Positions 55,937 to 64,000 of a stretch of DNA of 64,000 nt are shown here, piece after piece. Source of the DNA: Streptomyces roseoviridis (GTDB lineage Bacteria; Actinomycetota; Actinomycetes; Streptomycetales; Streptomycetaceae); contig NZ_BAAAWU010000001.1 in NCBI RefSeq assembly GCF_039535235.1, positions 744,001 to 808,000 of the forward strand, in the 5' to 3' direction. The translations under genes and the position numbers were made by a program. The notes beneath the pieces were generated by a model. It was given only the letters and a program-made list of their open reading frames with translations. It was not told the DNA's origin and ran no database searches. Position 1 is the first letter of the stretch. Each line of letters opens with the position of its first letter.

Positions 55937-56815
55937 TCAGTCATGGGCGATGACGGCCACGGGCACGGCGCAGTGGTGCATGACCGCGTGGGTGACGGGC
56001 CCTATGTGCGTGCCGAGAGACGCCCTGCGCACCCGCCGGCCGACCACCACCAGATCCGCGTCCCTGGCGCTGTCCAGCAGCAGTGGGGCGGGGCCGCCGA
56101 CGCAGCACCGCTCCGCGAGTTCCACCGAAGGGAACCTCCGCCGCCACGGCTCCAGGGCCTGTGTGAGACGCCGGCTCATGTCCGGGCCCATCTCCCGCTC
56201 GGCGGCCACCAGTGCCGAGGCGTCGCGGACCACGGGCGGAATCCTCCATCCGTGCAGCGCGAGCACGCGACCGCCACGCACCGCGGCCTCTTGGCAGGCG
56301 AAATCCATGAGCGGGGCGAAGTACTGGTCGATGTCCACACCGACGACGACGGTGTGCGACGAAGAGGAGGGCGCAGCCTGCTCCGGCGCGGCCGACCGCC
56401 CGGGTGCCCGTACGAGCACGACCGGCCGCTCCGTAGCGTGGAGCGTCGCCATGCCGACCGACCCCAGCAGGAACCCTCTGACCCCGCTCAGCCCTCGCGA
56501 GCCGAGGACGAGAAGACCCGCGTCGGCCGCCTCTTCGGCAAGGGCCTCGGCGGGCTGGCCGGACAGATGCCGGGTCTCGATCTCCAGCGAGGGGTGCTCT
56601 CGCCGTGCCGTCTCCACGATGGCGGCCAACAGGTTCTCTGCCCAGAGGCGCCGCGCTTCGGGGGCGTCGTGCCGTACCTTCACCCCGTCCGGCCACGGAT
56701 CCGCGTGGACGACCCGCAGGGGCACACCGCGGAGCACCGCTTCGTGCGCGGCCCATGCGGCCGCCGCGACGCACTCGGGTGCCCCGTCCACACCGACGGT
56801 CACGGGACGGATCAT
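55937..56815 (-). CDS. Universal stress protein, two-domain (USP 6)
   Basis: 292 aa starting MIRPVTVGVDGAPECVAAAA at 56815. Domain 1 has the ATP loop GSRGLSGVRGFLLGSVG. Domain 2 opens VVVGVDIDQYFAPLMDFACQ and ends GTHIGPVTHAVMHHCAVPVAVI. It resembles USP 2 in domain 2. No clean dyad precedes it, only a weak GGGACTTGCGAC. Confidence 0.92.
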   Translation of the reverse strand: MIRPVTVGVDGAPECVAAAAWAAHEAVLRGVPLRVVHADPWPDGVKVRHDAPEARRLWAENLLAAIVETARREHPSLEIETRHLSGQPAEALAEEAADAGLLVLGSRGLSGVRGFLLGSVGMATLHATERPVVLVRAPGRSAAPEQAAPSSSSHTVVVGVDIDQYFAPLMDFACQEAAVRGGRVLALHGWRIPPVVRDASALVAAEREMGPDMSRRLTQALEPWRRRFPSVELAERCCVGGPAPLLLDSARDADLVVVGRRVRRASLGTHIGPVTHAVMHHCAVPVAVIAHD

Positions 56816-56973
56816 GCTGCGCCCTCCCTTTCGTCAGGGGGTGCGGCTCCGGCTCGCGGGCTGGTGGCTCGGGACTTGCGACGTGGGTCTTCCTCGCGGG
56901 ACTCCGCTCGCCTCCCATACGTCCAGTATGTCCACGCGCCCGCGCACCGCCGCGGTTCAGTCCAGGCACACAC

Positions 56974-57393
56974 TCAGAGGTGTCGCACCGACACGGCCCT
57001 CAGGCCGTCCTTCACCTCCAGCACCGGCATGGTGATGGTCAGGACGCCTTGCTCGTACGCAGCCGTCGCCTCGTCACTCATGACCCCCGGCGGCAACGGG
57101 GTGAAGTAGCCGTACCGGAATTCCGCGCGGCCCGGCCGGGTGCTCTCGTCGCTGCGTCCGGCACGGAGGATGAGACGCCCCTGCGTGATCGTGACCTCGA
57201 TGTCCTCGGCGTCGATCCCCGGAAGCTCGGCCTGCAGCACGTACCGCCCGTCCGCCAGGCGTTCTTCCACGTGGACCCCGTCCGCTGCCGAGATCTCGTC
57301 CAGTACGGGGTATCCCGCCGTCGCCCAGTCGGACGGGTGGGGCTCGGCCGGCGGTGGGGGCCGATCGAGGAGCCGCTCCGTCGTGGCGGTCAT
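56974..57393 (-). CDS. Small heat-shock protein, Hsp20/alpha-crystallin (copy 1)
   Basis: 139 aa from MTATTERLLDRPPPPAEPHP at 57393, eight bases after GGAGG. A short N-terminal arm leads to the alpha-crystallin domain (residues 45-125): VEERLADGRYVLQAELPGID, the IEVTITQGRLILRAGR strands, and the ending AAYEQGVLTITMPVLE with the GVL motif. The C-terminal V-x-V-type extension is short (RAVSVRHL). It acts as an ATP-independent holdase and parallels HspX (Acr) of the DosR regulon. Two dyads lie upstream. Confidence 0.92.
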   Translation of the reverse strand: MTATTERLLDRPPPPAEPHPSDWATAGYPVLDEISAADGVHVEERLADGRYVLQAELPGIDAEDIEVTITQGRLILRAGRSDESTRPGRAEFRYGYFTPLPPGVMSDEATAAYEQGVLTITMPVLEVKDGLRAVSVRHL

Positions 57394-57472
57394 CTCCACC
57401 GCCTCCTTCCTCCTCGCCTCCAGCGTCACCAGGAGAGCTAGAAGGCGCATGAGCCGACCGGTCCTCGTCTAT

Positions 57473-57488
57473 GGGCCCGGTCGGCCCT
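57473..57488. promoter_or_regulatory. OsdR-type dyad ahead of Hsp20 copy 1
   Basis: GGGCCC-GGTC-GGCCCT, 80 bases before the Hsp20 start. Confidence 0.55.
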
Positions 57489-57497
57489 TTCGGCCGA

Positions 57498-57513
57498 GGG
57501 GCCGACCGGTCCC
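57498..57513. promoter_or_regulatory. OsdR-type dyad between Hsp20 copy 1 and the DUF4389 gene
   Basis: GGGGCC-GACC-GGTCCC, 105 bases before the Hsp20 start and about 127 bases before the divergent DUF4389 start. Confidence 0.55.
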
Positions 57514-57640
57514 CATCGCTTCGAACGGGCCCTCCCGGTCGCCCACGAACGCAGATGGCGGCGATCCTGGGAGGGGGGCGCAGGTCGCACTCGGGATCGT
57601 GGGCCGGCGAACACGACGACGCGGTGAGGAAGTGCCCCTC

Positions 57641-58309
57641 ATGGAGAACCCGTCCCCCCTGTACCCCCCGGTCACGGTCACGGGCCGGCTCGACGCCCCG
57701 CTGTCCCGCTGGCTGTGGCTGGTCAAGTGGGTCCTGGTGATTCCGCACTGGATCGTGCTGTTCTTCCTGTGGATCGCCTTCCTCGTGGTCGCGGTGATCG
57801 CGTTCTTCGCGATCCTCTTCACCGAGCGGTTCCCGCGGGGCCTGTTCGACTTCAACCTCGGCGTGCTCCGCTGGTCCTGGCGCGTGTCGTACTACTCGTA
57901 CGGCGCCCTCGGCACCGACCGCTACCCACCGTTCAGTCTGGGTCCCGAGCCCGACTATCCGGCCCGACTCGACATCGCCTACCCGGAGCGGCTGTCGCGC
58001 TCGCTGGTCCTGGTCAAGTGGTGGCTGTTGGCAATCCCCCACTACCTGGTGATCGCCTTCTTCACCGGCGGTCTGCGGGCCGGCTGGTGGACCGGCGGAC
58101 TGATCAGCCTGCTCGCGCTGATCGCGGCCTTCGCCCTCGCCTTCACGGAGCGTTATCCGCGGGACCTGTTCGCCCTGATCGTCGGGCTGAACCGCTGGGT
58201 CCTGCGCGTCGCCGCGTACGCGAGCCTCATGACGGACGCCTACCCGCCGTTCCGGCTCGACCAGGGCGGCACGGAGCACGGGGCCGAGGTTGACGCCAAG
58301 CGCCTCTGA
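57641..58309 (+). CDS. DUF4389 membrane protein
   Basis: 222 aa from [20 protein letters not shown], preceded by GAGGAAG. It holds two copies of the DUF4389 repeat. Each has a basic-aromatic lead-in ([20 protein letters not shown] and [20 protein letters not shown]), then one long hydrophobic stretch, then the F(T/S)ERxPRxLF motif ([20 protein letters not shown] and [19 protein letters not shown]). The function is unknown. It is divergent from Hsp20 and shares the intergenic dyads. Its last 70 bases overlap the 3' end of the opposing ATPase gene. Confidence 0.88.
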   Translation: MENPSPLYPPVTVTGRLDAPLSRWLWLVKWVLVIPHWIVLFFLWIAFLVVAVIAFFAILFTERFPRGLFDFNLGVLRWSWRVSYYSYGALGTDRYPPFSLGPEPDYPARLDIAYPERLSRSLVLVKWWLLAIPHYLVIAFFTGGLRAGWWTGGLISLLALIAAFALAFTERYPRDLFALIVGLNRWVLRVAAYASLMTDAYPPFRLDQGGTEHGAEVDAKRL

Positions 58310-60996
58310 CGGCGTCGTCGGGCGCGCCGCAGCTCGTCCGTGCCCCAGACCAGGACGGGGAAGGTCAGGACGAGCAGGACGACGTCCAAGGGGAGGGCGG
58401 CGGTGCCGAAGAGGTGCTGGAGCGGGGGCGCGTAGACGAGGGCGGCGGTGAAGGCGAGCTCGAAGGCGATGCCGGCGAGGAGCAGCGGGTTGGAGAGGAC
58501 GCCGATGTCGCGGAGCGCCGCGTGGTCGGTGCGGGCGGCGAAGGCAGTGCCGACCTGGCAGGTGACGATGCCGGCGAACGTGGCGGTGGTGGCCGTCACG
58601 TACGCGTGATGGAGCGGGCTGCCGACGCCGGTCGGGTCGCCGGGGTGCCAGCCCGCGCGCCACAGTACGTAGAAGTAGCCGGCCATGACGAGGACGGCCG
58701 ATGTGAGCCCCAGGTAGCCCCAGCTGCGCACGAGCATGTCCCGGGAGATCACGCCCTGGTGCGGTGGCCTCGGTGGCCGTTCCATGACCCCGGGTTCGGA
58801 GCGTTCCCGGCCGAGGGCGAGGGCGGGCAGGGTCTCGGTTCCCAGGTCGATGGCGAGGATCTGGAGCACGGTGAGCGGCAGCGGGACCGCCCCTGCGGAC
58901 AGCGCGAAGACGAGGAAGGGGACGATCTCCGGGGTGGCGTGGGCGAAGATGTAGACGATGAACTTGCGGACGTTGTCGTAGACGCGGCGCCCGGACTCGA
59001 TCGCCGTCACGATGGTGGTGAAGTCGTCGTCGGTGAGGACCATGGCGGCCGCCTCGCGGGCGACGTCGGTGCCGGAGCGTCCCATGGCCACTCCGATGTG
59101 GGCACGGTGAAGTGCGGGAGCGTCGTTGACTCCGTCTCCGGTCATGGCGACGATCCGGCCGTGGGCGCGGAGGGTGTCGGCCACCTTGAGTTTCGTCTCG
59201 GGCGAGGAGCGGGCGAAGACGATCTCGGCATCGCCCTTGACCAGCAGCCGGTCCAGCTCCTCGTCGTCCAGCCGCTCGGAGGCCGTGACGACCTGGAGGC
59301 GGGGTACGCCGATGCCGACCTCCCGGGCCACGGCGGCGGCCGTGGCGCCGTTGTCACCCGTCACGATGTGCACGCGTACCCCGGCCTCGTGGCAGCGCCG
59401 GACGGCGGCGGCCACCTCGGAGCGCGGCGGATCGTACAGACCGACAAGACCCAGCAGGCTCAGGGACGACTCGGCGTCCTCGCGCCGTGTCGGCGGATGG
59501 GCGCCCTTGGGCAGTTCTCGTACGGCCACGGCGAGCACGCGCATGCCGCCCCCGGCCAGCTCCTCCGCCGCCGCACGGGCGCTGTCCACGTCGGCCCCTG
59601 GCTGCAGCCGGGGCAGCACCGCTTCGGGGGCTCCTTTCACCACGATCCGTACCTGGCCGCCCGTTCCCGGATCGTCCTGCACCGCCGACATCAGCCGCAG
59701 CCGGGGATCGAAGCGGAACAGTGCCAGCCGCCCCGTGTCCCGGCCCGCGAGGTCCACGGGGACACCGCGCTCGGCGGCACCGGCGACGAGGGCCGCCTCG
59801 GTCGGGTCGCCGTGCGGTTCGCCGTCGGCGTCCCGGGTGACGGTCGTGCACAGCGCGGCCGTCCGCACCAGTTCCTGGGCCCACGGGCCCGCTTCGGCGC
59901 CGTGGCCGGGTGTCCACAGGGCGCGCAGCCGCATTCTGTTGCGGGTGAGCGTGCCCGTCTTGTCCGTGCAGATGACACTGGTCGAGCCGAGGGTCTCCAC
60001 CGCGCTCAGCCGTTTCACCAGGGCACCGCGCCGGGCCAGGGCGCGGACGCCCACGGCGAGGGCCAGGGTGATGGTCGGGAGCAGTCCCTCCGGGACGTTG
60101 GCGACGAGCAGTCCGATGGCGAACATCAGCGAGTCGGTGAGCGGAAGGCCGACGGCCACCCCGACGACGAGGAACAGGGCGCCCATGCCGGTGGCCACGC
60201 CGGCGATGAGCCAGGCCACCTTCTTGACCTGCCTCTCCAGCGGGCTCGCCTCACGCCGGGTCCGCTGGCTGAGCGCGGCGATGCGGCCGAGTTCGGTGTG
60301 GTGGCCCGTGGCGAAGACCACGGCCCGGGCCTGGCCTTCGACGCAGGTCGTCCCGCTGAAGACGAGGTTCGGTTCGTCGAGGAGCGGCGCGCCGAGAAGC
60401 CCGGCCGCGGCGACCCGTTCGGCCGGGACGGACTCACCGGTGAGCATCGACAGGTCGACCTCGACCCCGCCGTCGGTCACGCGCGCGTCGGCGGGCACCT
60501 TGTCGCCCTCCTCCAGGACGATGACGTCCCCCGGCACCAGGTCGCGGGCCTCCACGGTGGTCGGTTTTCCGTCCCGCACGACGAGGGCGTGTTCGGGCAG
60601 ATACCGGGCGAGGGTCTCCACCGCGCGCTCGGCCTGCCGTTCCTGGAGGAGGGCGAAGGCCGCGTTGACGGCGATGACGGCGAGGATCGCCCAGCCGAGG
60701 ACCGCGAGGTCGGCGACGAAGGCAAGCGCGGCGGCGGCCCAGAGCAGCAGTGCGAGGGGATGGACCAGTTGTCCGGTCAGCTCCCGGGCGAGGGAGGAAC
60801 GCGCTGTGCGCCGTACCTCGTTGGGCCCGTGGACGGCGAGGCGACGGGCGGCCTCGCGGGCGGACAGACCGTCCGCTCCGGTCGCCAGTTCGCGGCGCAG
60901 TCGGGGCAGTGGCTCGCTGGGGTCGAAGGGAAGCGCCTCGGCCGCCGCCCGTGCCTGCGAGTCGGCCACGGTGTCCCGACCCGCGCGGTCATGCAT
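58240..60996 (-). CDS. P2-type cation-transporting ATPase (second copy)
   Basis: 918 aa from [20 protein letters not shown] at 60996. The actuator [16 protein letters not shown], membrane motif [20 protein letters not shown], phosphorylation site [13 protein letters not shown] and hinge [20 protein letters not shown] are present, and the C-terminal helices include [19 protein letters not shown]. The PEGLLPT and DLGTETLPA motifs place it nearer the Na+/K+-ATPase-like branch than the ATPase at 36947. The ion is not certain. It begins eight bases inside the upstream Rv1733c-like gene. Its 3' end overlaps the DUF4389 gene on the other strand. Confidence 0.92.
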   Translation of the reverse strand: MHDRAGRDTVADSQARAAAEALPFDPSEPLPRLRRELATGADGLSAREAARRLAVHGPNEVRRTARSSLARELTGQLVHPLALLLWAAAALAFVADLAVLGWAILAVIAVNAAFALLQERQAERAVETLARYLPEHALVVRDGKPTTVEARDLVPGDVIVLEEGDKVPADARVTDGGVEVDLSMLTGESVPAERVAAAGLLGAPLLDEPNLVFSGTTCVEGQARAVVFATGHHTELGRIAALSQRTRREASPLERQVKKVAWLIAGVATGMGALFLVVGVAVGLPLTDSLMFAIGLLVANVPEGLLPTITLALAVGVRALARRGALVKRLSAVETLGSTSVICTDKTGTLTRNRMRLRALWTPGHGAEAGPWAQELVRTAALCTTVTRDADGEPHGDPTEAALVAGAAERGVPVDLAGRDTGRLALFRFDPRLRLMSAVQDDPGTGGQVRIVVKGAPEAVLPRLQPGADVDSARAAAEELAGGGMRVLAVAVRELPKGAHPPTRREDAESSLSLLGLVGLYDPPRSEVAAAVRRCHEAGVRVHIVTGDNGATAAAVAREVGIGVPRLQVVTASERLDDEELDRLLVKGDAEIVFARSSPETKLKVADTLRAHGRIVAMTGDGVNDAPALHRAHIGVAMGRSGTDVAREAAAMVLTDDDFTTIVTAIESGRRVYDNVRKFIVYIFAHATPEIVPFLVFALSAGAVPLPLTVLQILAIDLGTETLPALALGRERSEPGVMERPPRPPHQGVISRDMLVRSWGYLGLTSAVLVMAGYFYVLWRAGWHPGDPTGVGSPLHHAYVTATTATFAGIVTCQVGTAFAARTDHAALRDIGVLSNPLLLAGIAFELAFTAALVYAPPLQHLFGTAALPLDVVLLVLTFPVLVWGTDELRRARRRRQRRLASTSAPCSVPPWSSRNGG

Positions 60997-61579
60997 CGTC
61001 GCCCCCGGGGCCGGTGCCGCGCCGTAGCCGGCCGGACCAGAGAGGCTCCACCTGCTCCCACTCCCGCTCCAAGGCGGCGAGCCGGCGCCCTTCGGAGCTT
61101 CGTCGGACCAGGGCGAGAAGACCCGCGCCCGACGCCGCCACGGCTCCGGCAGCCGCCGTGCCGCCCGCGAGCGCGGTCAGGACGAGGTCAGCCGTGGCGT
61201 CGGGTGGGCGGACGGGAGTGCCGCGGTCGTCCACCCAGATGGTGACGGTACGGCCCTGAGGCGTCCGGCGCGGGACGTCGACGGTTCCGGACCTGTGGAC
61301 GTCATCGGGGTACTCCCAGACCGCCGGGGCCACGGAGGGTGGTCTGCCTCCCTGCCGCGAGGCGACGGGCGGGTCCTCGGCCCGCCCGGTCGTGGTGGCC
61401 TGCACCTGGTGGCGGTGGGCGGCCAGGTCGCGGGCGGCGTCGGCACCGGCGGCCCACAGCACGACCGCGGCCACGGCGCCGCAGACGAGGGCGGCCACGC
61501 TGACCAGGACCAGCGGAACCCGCACGGCGGATCCCCTCCCGGACACGGTGGCCCCTCGCCCCGTCGTCTCCTCGCTCAT
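60989..61579 (-). CDS. Rv1733c-like two-helix membrane protein (copy 2)
   Basis: 196 aa. One helix at about 20-45 ([20 protein letters not shown]) is followed by an extracytoplasmic segment with [20 protein letters not shown] and [16 protein letters not shown], a second helix at about 130-158, and a tail ([20 protein letters not shown]). The arrangement matches copy 1 at 26784. It overlaps the ATPase gene by eight bases, so it may be an accessory to that pump. Confidence 0.72.
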   Translation of the reverse strand: MSEETTGRGATVSGRGSAVRVPLVLVSVAALVCGAVAAVVLWAAGADAARDLAAHRHQVQATTTGRAEDPPVASRQGGRPPSVAPAVWEYPDDVHRSGTVDVPRRTPQGRTVTIWVDDRGTPVRPPDATADLVLTALAGGTAAAGAVAASGAGLLALVRRSSEGRRLAALEREWEQVEPLWSGRLRRGTGPGGDDA

Positions 61580-61628
61580 GTCGCACCTCCGGGATGCGCG
61601 AGTCCGCCGGACGTCCAGGCGGTGCCGC

Positions 61629-62132
61629 TCAGCGCGTGGTGCCGAGCTCGTCGCCGATGTGGTGCGCCCATTCCTGGATCCGTGCCGGATTGCGGAAGTC
61701 CCCGCCCTTGCCGTGGCGGACCAGGGTGCGTGCGATGCGTCCGGGTGTCTCGGCGGTCACGGCGCCGCCGAAGGTGACGTGCTCCCGTGCGCCGAGCTTC
61801 TTCATGCGGCGGGCCACGCCGGGCGCCGGCGGGATGTCGTCCTGCTCGGCGGAGCTGTCGACGGGGCCGCTGCTGAACAGCCACAGGGGGCGGTCGCGGA
61901 GCTGGTCGGCGTTGCGGCGGGCGCAGCGGCTCGCCTTGCCGTTCCAGCGCCCTGCGTACAGGGCGCCGCCGAGCACGACCCCGTCGTATCCGCTGACGTC
62001 CCTGACCTCGTCGGCCGGCAGGACGACCGCGTCGAGGCCGTCGGCCCGGAGCGTCCTGCCGATCTCGTCGGCGATGCCCGCGGTCGCGCCGTGCTTGCTG
62101 CCGTAGGCGACCAGGACTCGTGTCGGGTTCAT
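61629..62132 (-). CDS. Flavodoxin-domain protein (HemG-like)
   Basis: 167 aa from MNPTRVLVAYGSKHGATAGI at 62132; the ATG overlaps the Hsp20 stop (ATGA). The FMN phosphate loop is YGSKHGATAGIADEIG, and the second flavin contacts are VVLGGALYAGRWNGKASRC and LWLFSSGPVDSS. This is the menaquinone-dependent protoporphyrinogen oxidase-like flavodoxin group, common in DosR-type islands. The actual electron partner is unknown. It is in the middle of the Hsp20-flavodoxin-Rv1733c-ATPase operon. Confidence 0.86.
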   Translation of the reverse strand: MNPTRVLVAYGSKHGATAGIADEIGRTLRADGLDAVVLPADEVRDVSGYDGVVLGGALYAGRWNGKASRCARRNADQLRDRPLWLFSSGPVDSSAEQDDIPPAPGVARRMKKLGAREHVTFGGAVTAETPGRIARTLVRHGKGGDFRNPARIQEWAHHIGDELGTTR

Positions 62133-62584
62133 GACTGCTCTTCTCCTGCTGTGCCGCCCGCTCGCCGCACGGGTACGGTCCGTCGGGTCTCCGGCTTCCG
62201 CTCGGGCATCGGGACGCGGATGGTGAGGATGCCGTCCTTGTACGTGGCGTCGACGTCGTCGGCGGGGATCGTCTCGGGGAGGCGTACGGTCCGGCGGAAG
62301 GAGCCGTAGCGGAACTCCGAGTGCTCCTTGTCCTCCGAGCTTTCGCTGTGCTCGGCGCTCACCGTGATGAGGTTGTCGTCGACGGTGATGGTGACGTCGT
62401 CGGGGTCCATCCCGGGCAGCTCGGCCCGCAGCACGTACGCGCCTTCACCGCTGGACACCTCCACCGGGATGGAGTGCGCGGCGGTGGCGGGACGCCATCC
62501 GGGCAGCCCCGGGAACTCACGGTTGAACCAGTCGTTGAAGTCGGGGAAGAGGCTGTGCCTGCGTTCCACCTTGTGTCCGGTCAT
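62129..62584 (-). CDS. Small heat-shock protein, Hsp20/alpha-crystallin (copy 2)
   Basis: 151 aa from MTGHKVERRHSLFPDFNDWF at 62584, eight bases after GGAG. The Phe-rich N-terminal arm (NDWFNREFPGLPGW) is followed by the alpha-crystallin domain (VEVSSGEGAYVLRAELPGMD, VTITVDDNLITVSAEH, FRRTVRLPETIPADDVDATY and KDGILTIRVPM with the GIL motif). The C-terminal tail has VPVRRAG. It heads an operon with a flavodoxin, a membrane protein and a P-type ATPase. It differs clearly from copy 1 in the N-terminal arm. Confidence 0.93.
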   Translation of the reverse strand: MTGHKVERRHSLFPDFNDWFNREFPGLPGWRPATAAHSIPVEVSSGEGAYVLRAELPGMDPDDVTITVDDNLITVSAEHSESSEDKEHSEFRYGSFRRTVRLPETIPADDVDATYKDGILTIRVPMPERKPETRRTVPVRRAGGTAGEEQS

Positions 62585-62657
62585 CGTCGTGCTCCTCATG
62601 TGCGGGCCTGGGCCCTACGGATGGATCAAGGGCGTAAGTGGTGTTCCCACCGCGCGC

Positions 62658-62753
62658 TCAGTACGGGAGCGGGCGGCCGGAGGGCGTCCGGAGGTCGAGC
62701 GGGCCGGGGCGGCGCGGCTGCTGGGGGCGGCGGCTGATCCGGATCTGCTGCAT
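62658..62753 (-). CDS. Possible 31-residue basic peptide
   Basis: MQQIRISRRPQQPRRPGPLD then LRTPSGRPLPY and a stop. GGAGGAG lies seven bases before the ATG at 62753, one of the better ribosome sites in the window; an in-frame GTG at 62762 is the alternative. The peptide is very Arg/Pro-rich with no hydrophobic segment. It lies between USP 7 and Hsp20 copy 2 on the same strand. No family is recognised and the peptide may be fortuitous. Confidence 0.45.
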   Translation of the reverse strand: MQQIRISRRPQQPRRPGPLDLRTPSGRPLPY

Positions 62754-62850
62754 CGTGCTCACTCCTCCGGGGATCCGGACGGCGGTCCGGGCTCCCTCTC
62801 GTCCTCCCACCGTGCCGCCCGGGGCCTGTCGCGCCCCAGTGCCAGGAGGG

Positions 62851-63771
62851 TCATCCCGTCGGGGCCGGTCGGTCCGTGCGGGGCCGGGACCGGTCGGCCC
62901 TGGGGGAGGTACCGTCCGTCCCTGCGACCGCCGGCAGCGGGACGGTGACCACGGGGCACTCGGCGTGGTGCAACAGACCGTGGACCGTGGAGCCGAGGCG
63001 CATTCCGGTGTGGCCACCGCGGCCCCTGCGACCGACCACCACCGCGAGTGCCTCCGCGGAGGCGCGGGTGAGCTTTTCGACGGGGTGACCGCGCACGACG
63101 ACGTCCTCCACCTCGACGTCCGGGTGGTGTACGGCACAGCCGGCGACCGCCTCGGCGAGCAGGAGGCGGCGCTCGGCCAGGCCCTCGTTCTCGTCGCCGG
63201 CCGACAGCAACGGCCGGGGCCACACCCACACCGCCTTGAGTCGCGCCCCACGCAGACTCGCTTCTGCCATGGCGAACGCGACGGCGGCCCGGCAGTCTCC
63301 GCTGCCGTCCACGCCGACGACGATCAGCGGCGGGCGGACGGCCGTGTGCTCCGGTTCCCGGATCACGACGACGGGACACTCGGCGCGCGCCGCCAGCGGG
63401 ACCGCCACGGAGCCCTCGCTGAAGATCTCGGCGGCCCTGCCGAGGCGACGGGACCCGACCACCGCGAGCACGGCACCCGGTGTTCTCTCGAGCAGCACGG
63501 CCGTGGGCAGCCCGTGGACGAGTTCCGTCGCGGTGCGCAGGCCGCCGTGCAGTCGCCGTACGACGTCCTCCGCGTTCGAGAGCGTGGCCTCGGCTCGCAT
63601 CCGCAGGGCGCTCAGGTGGCCGACCGCGGCGTAGGGGAGCCGGTCGTGGACCGGGGGAACGGCCGCCACGAGGCGGAGCCGGGCGTGTCTGCGTGCGGCT
63701 TCGTCGGCGGCCCAGACGAGGGCCGGGACGGACAAGTCGCCGGGGTCGACCCCCGCCAGCACGTCGCTCAC
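62851..63771 (-). CDS. Universal stress protein, two-domain (USP 7)
   Basis: 306 aa from a GTG at 63771 that overlaps the stop of USP 8 (GTGA). Domain 1 (VLAGVDPGDLSVPALVWAAD) has the altered loop GSRRLGRAAEIFSEGSV. Domain 2 keeps LIVVGVDGSGDCRAAVAFAM and GRRGRGGHTGMRLGSTVHGL. The pattern and sequence are closest to USP 5. The last 30 residues are a charged tail (RADRSRPRTDRPAPTG) that USP 5 lacks. Confidence 0.92.
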   Translation of the reverse strand: MSDVLAGVDPGDLSVPALVWAADEAARRHARLRLVAAVPPVHDRLPYAAVGHLSALRMRAEATLSNAEDVVRRLHGGLRTATELVHGLPTAVLLERTPGAVLAVVGSRRLGRAAEIFSEGSVAVPLAARAECPVVVIREPEHTAVRPPLIVVGVDGSGDCRAAVAFAMAEASLRGARLKAVWVWPRPLLSAGDENEGLAERRLLLAEAVAGCAVHHPDVEVEDVVVRGHPVEKLTRASAEALAVVVGRRGRGGHTGMRLGSTVHGLLHHAECPVVTVPLPAVAGTDGTSPRADRSRPRTDRPAPTG

Positions 63772-64000
63772 GGCCCCTCGTCACGTGCCGTGAAGGCGTC
63801 CGGGACGATCTGGACCGGGCAGTGGGCGTGGTGGATGAGAGCGTGCGCGACCCGACCCAGGGACGGGCCCAGGCCCAGGGAGCGGCGGCCCCGGCCCATC
63901 ACGAGCAGGTCGGTGCGGGCACTCGCCTCGATCAGGATGCCGGGGGTGCTCGTGCCGGTCTCCACGTGGTGGGTGACGATCAGTTGGGGACAGATCTCGC
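63768..64000 (-). CDS. Universal stress protein (USP 8), N-terminus outside the window
   Basis: Only the C-terminal 76 or so residues are visible: EICPQLIVTHHVETGTST, LIEASARTDLLVMGRGRRSL, LGPSLGRVAHALIHHAHCPV and a stop at 63768. The frame is open to the window edge. The GRGRRSLGLGPSLGRVAHALIH end is that of a USP second domain. It is translationally coupled to USP 7. Confidence 0.82.
   Translation of the reverse strand, partial: EICPQLIVTHHVETGTSTPGILIEASARTDLLVMGRGRRSLGLGPSLGRVAHALIHHAHCPVQIVPDAFTARDEGP

Noticed and set aside
62604-62616. GGGCCTGGGCCCT ahead of Hsp20 copy 2 as a regulon dyad
   Set aside because: The arms are separated by two bases where the other sites have four, so it does not fit the same spacing rule. 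It could still be a variant site.

Overview
The window is very GC-rich, with short intergenic gaps, frequent GTG starts and ATGA/GTGA start-stop overlaps. This codon pattern, together with the families present, points to a Streptomyces chromosome or that of a close actinomycete relative. I see no rRNA, tRNA, CRISPR array, transposase or secondary-metabolite cluster.

Left flank (1-10,000) holds ordinary genes: a sugar-binding lipoprotein (cut by the window edge) divergent from a ROK repressor, an orphan MazF/PemK-like toxin, a NhaA Na+/H+ antiporter, an alanine-type carrier, and a YqiJ-like / NfeD / flotillin membrane-domain group. The two divergent arms of that last group carry the same 29-bp upstream element in mirror image.

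Centre and right (10,000-64,000) is a large hypoxia/dormancy island closely parallel to the DosR (DevR) regulon of Mycobacterium and the OsdR regulon of Streptomyces. It contains eight universal stress proteins (the last cut by the edge), flavohaemoglobin, pyruvate formate-lyase with its activase, bifunctional AdhE, a second GAPDH, two zinc alcohol dehydrogenases, and an Acg-type nitroreductase. It also contains a ribosome hibernation factor, two small heat-shock proteins, two P-type cation ATPases, two Rv1733c-like membrane proteins, three CBS proteins, nicotinate phosphoribosyltransferase, a HAD/GH65 sugar-phosphorylase pair and an MBL-fold RNA nuclease. Control is probably by one intact NarL-type response regulator and two GAF-GAF histidine kinases that keep the His-Pro-Pro-Met motif near the haem ligand of DevS/DosT. 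A second response regulator beside the second kinase is broken by an internal deletion and a frameshift. A 16-bp dyad of the form GGGNCC-N4-GGNCCC recurs 60-150 bp ahead of most island transcription units, including the regulator itself, but I did not find it ahead of the left-flank genes.

Embedded at 48,500-52,300 is a persulfide module: a CstR-type repressor, a TauE-family exporter, a rhodanese with a membrane tail and a persulfide dioxygenase-rhodanese. Four near-perfect ATACCCC-N2-GGGGTAT operators lie within it. Two of them bracket a textbook promoter that now drives only a decayed rhodanese fragment.

The island is eroding in places. Remnants include pyruvate phosphate dikinase (N-terminal third only), phosphoketolase, a SpoIIE-type phosphatase, two USPs, a CBS protein and the rhodanese. 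The surviving enzymes describe a low-oxygen programme: mixed-acid/ethanol fermentation for redox balance, NO detoxification, ribosome storage, NAD salvage and ion homeostasis.
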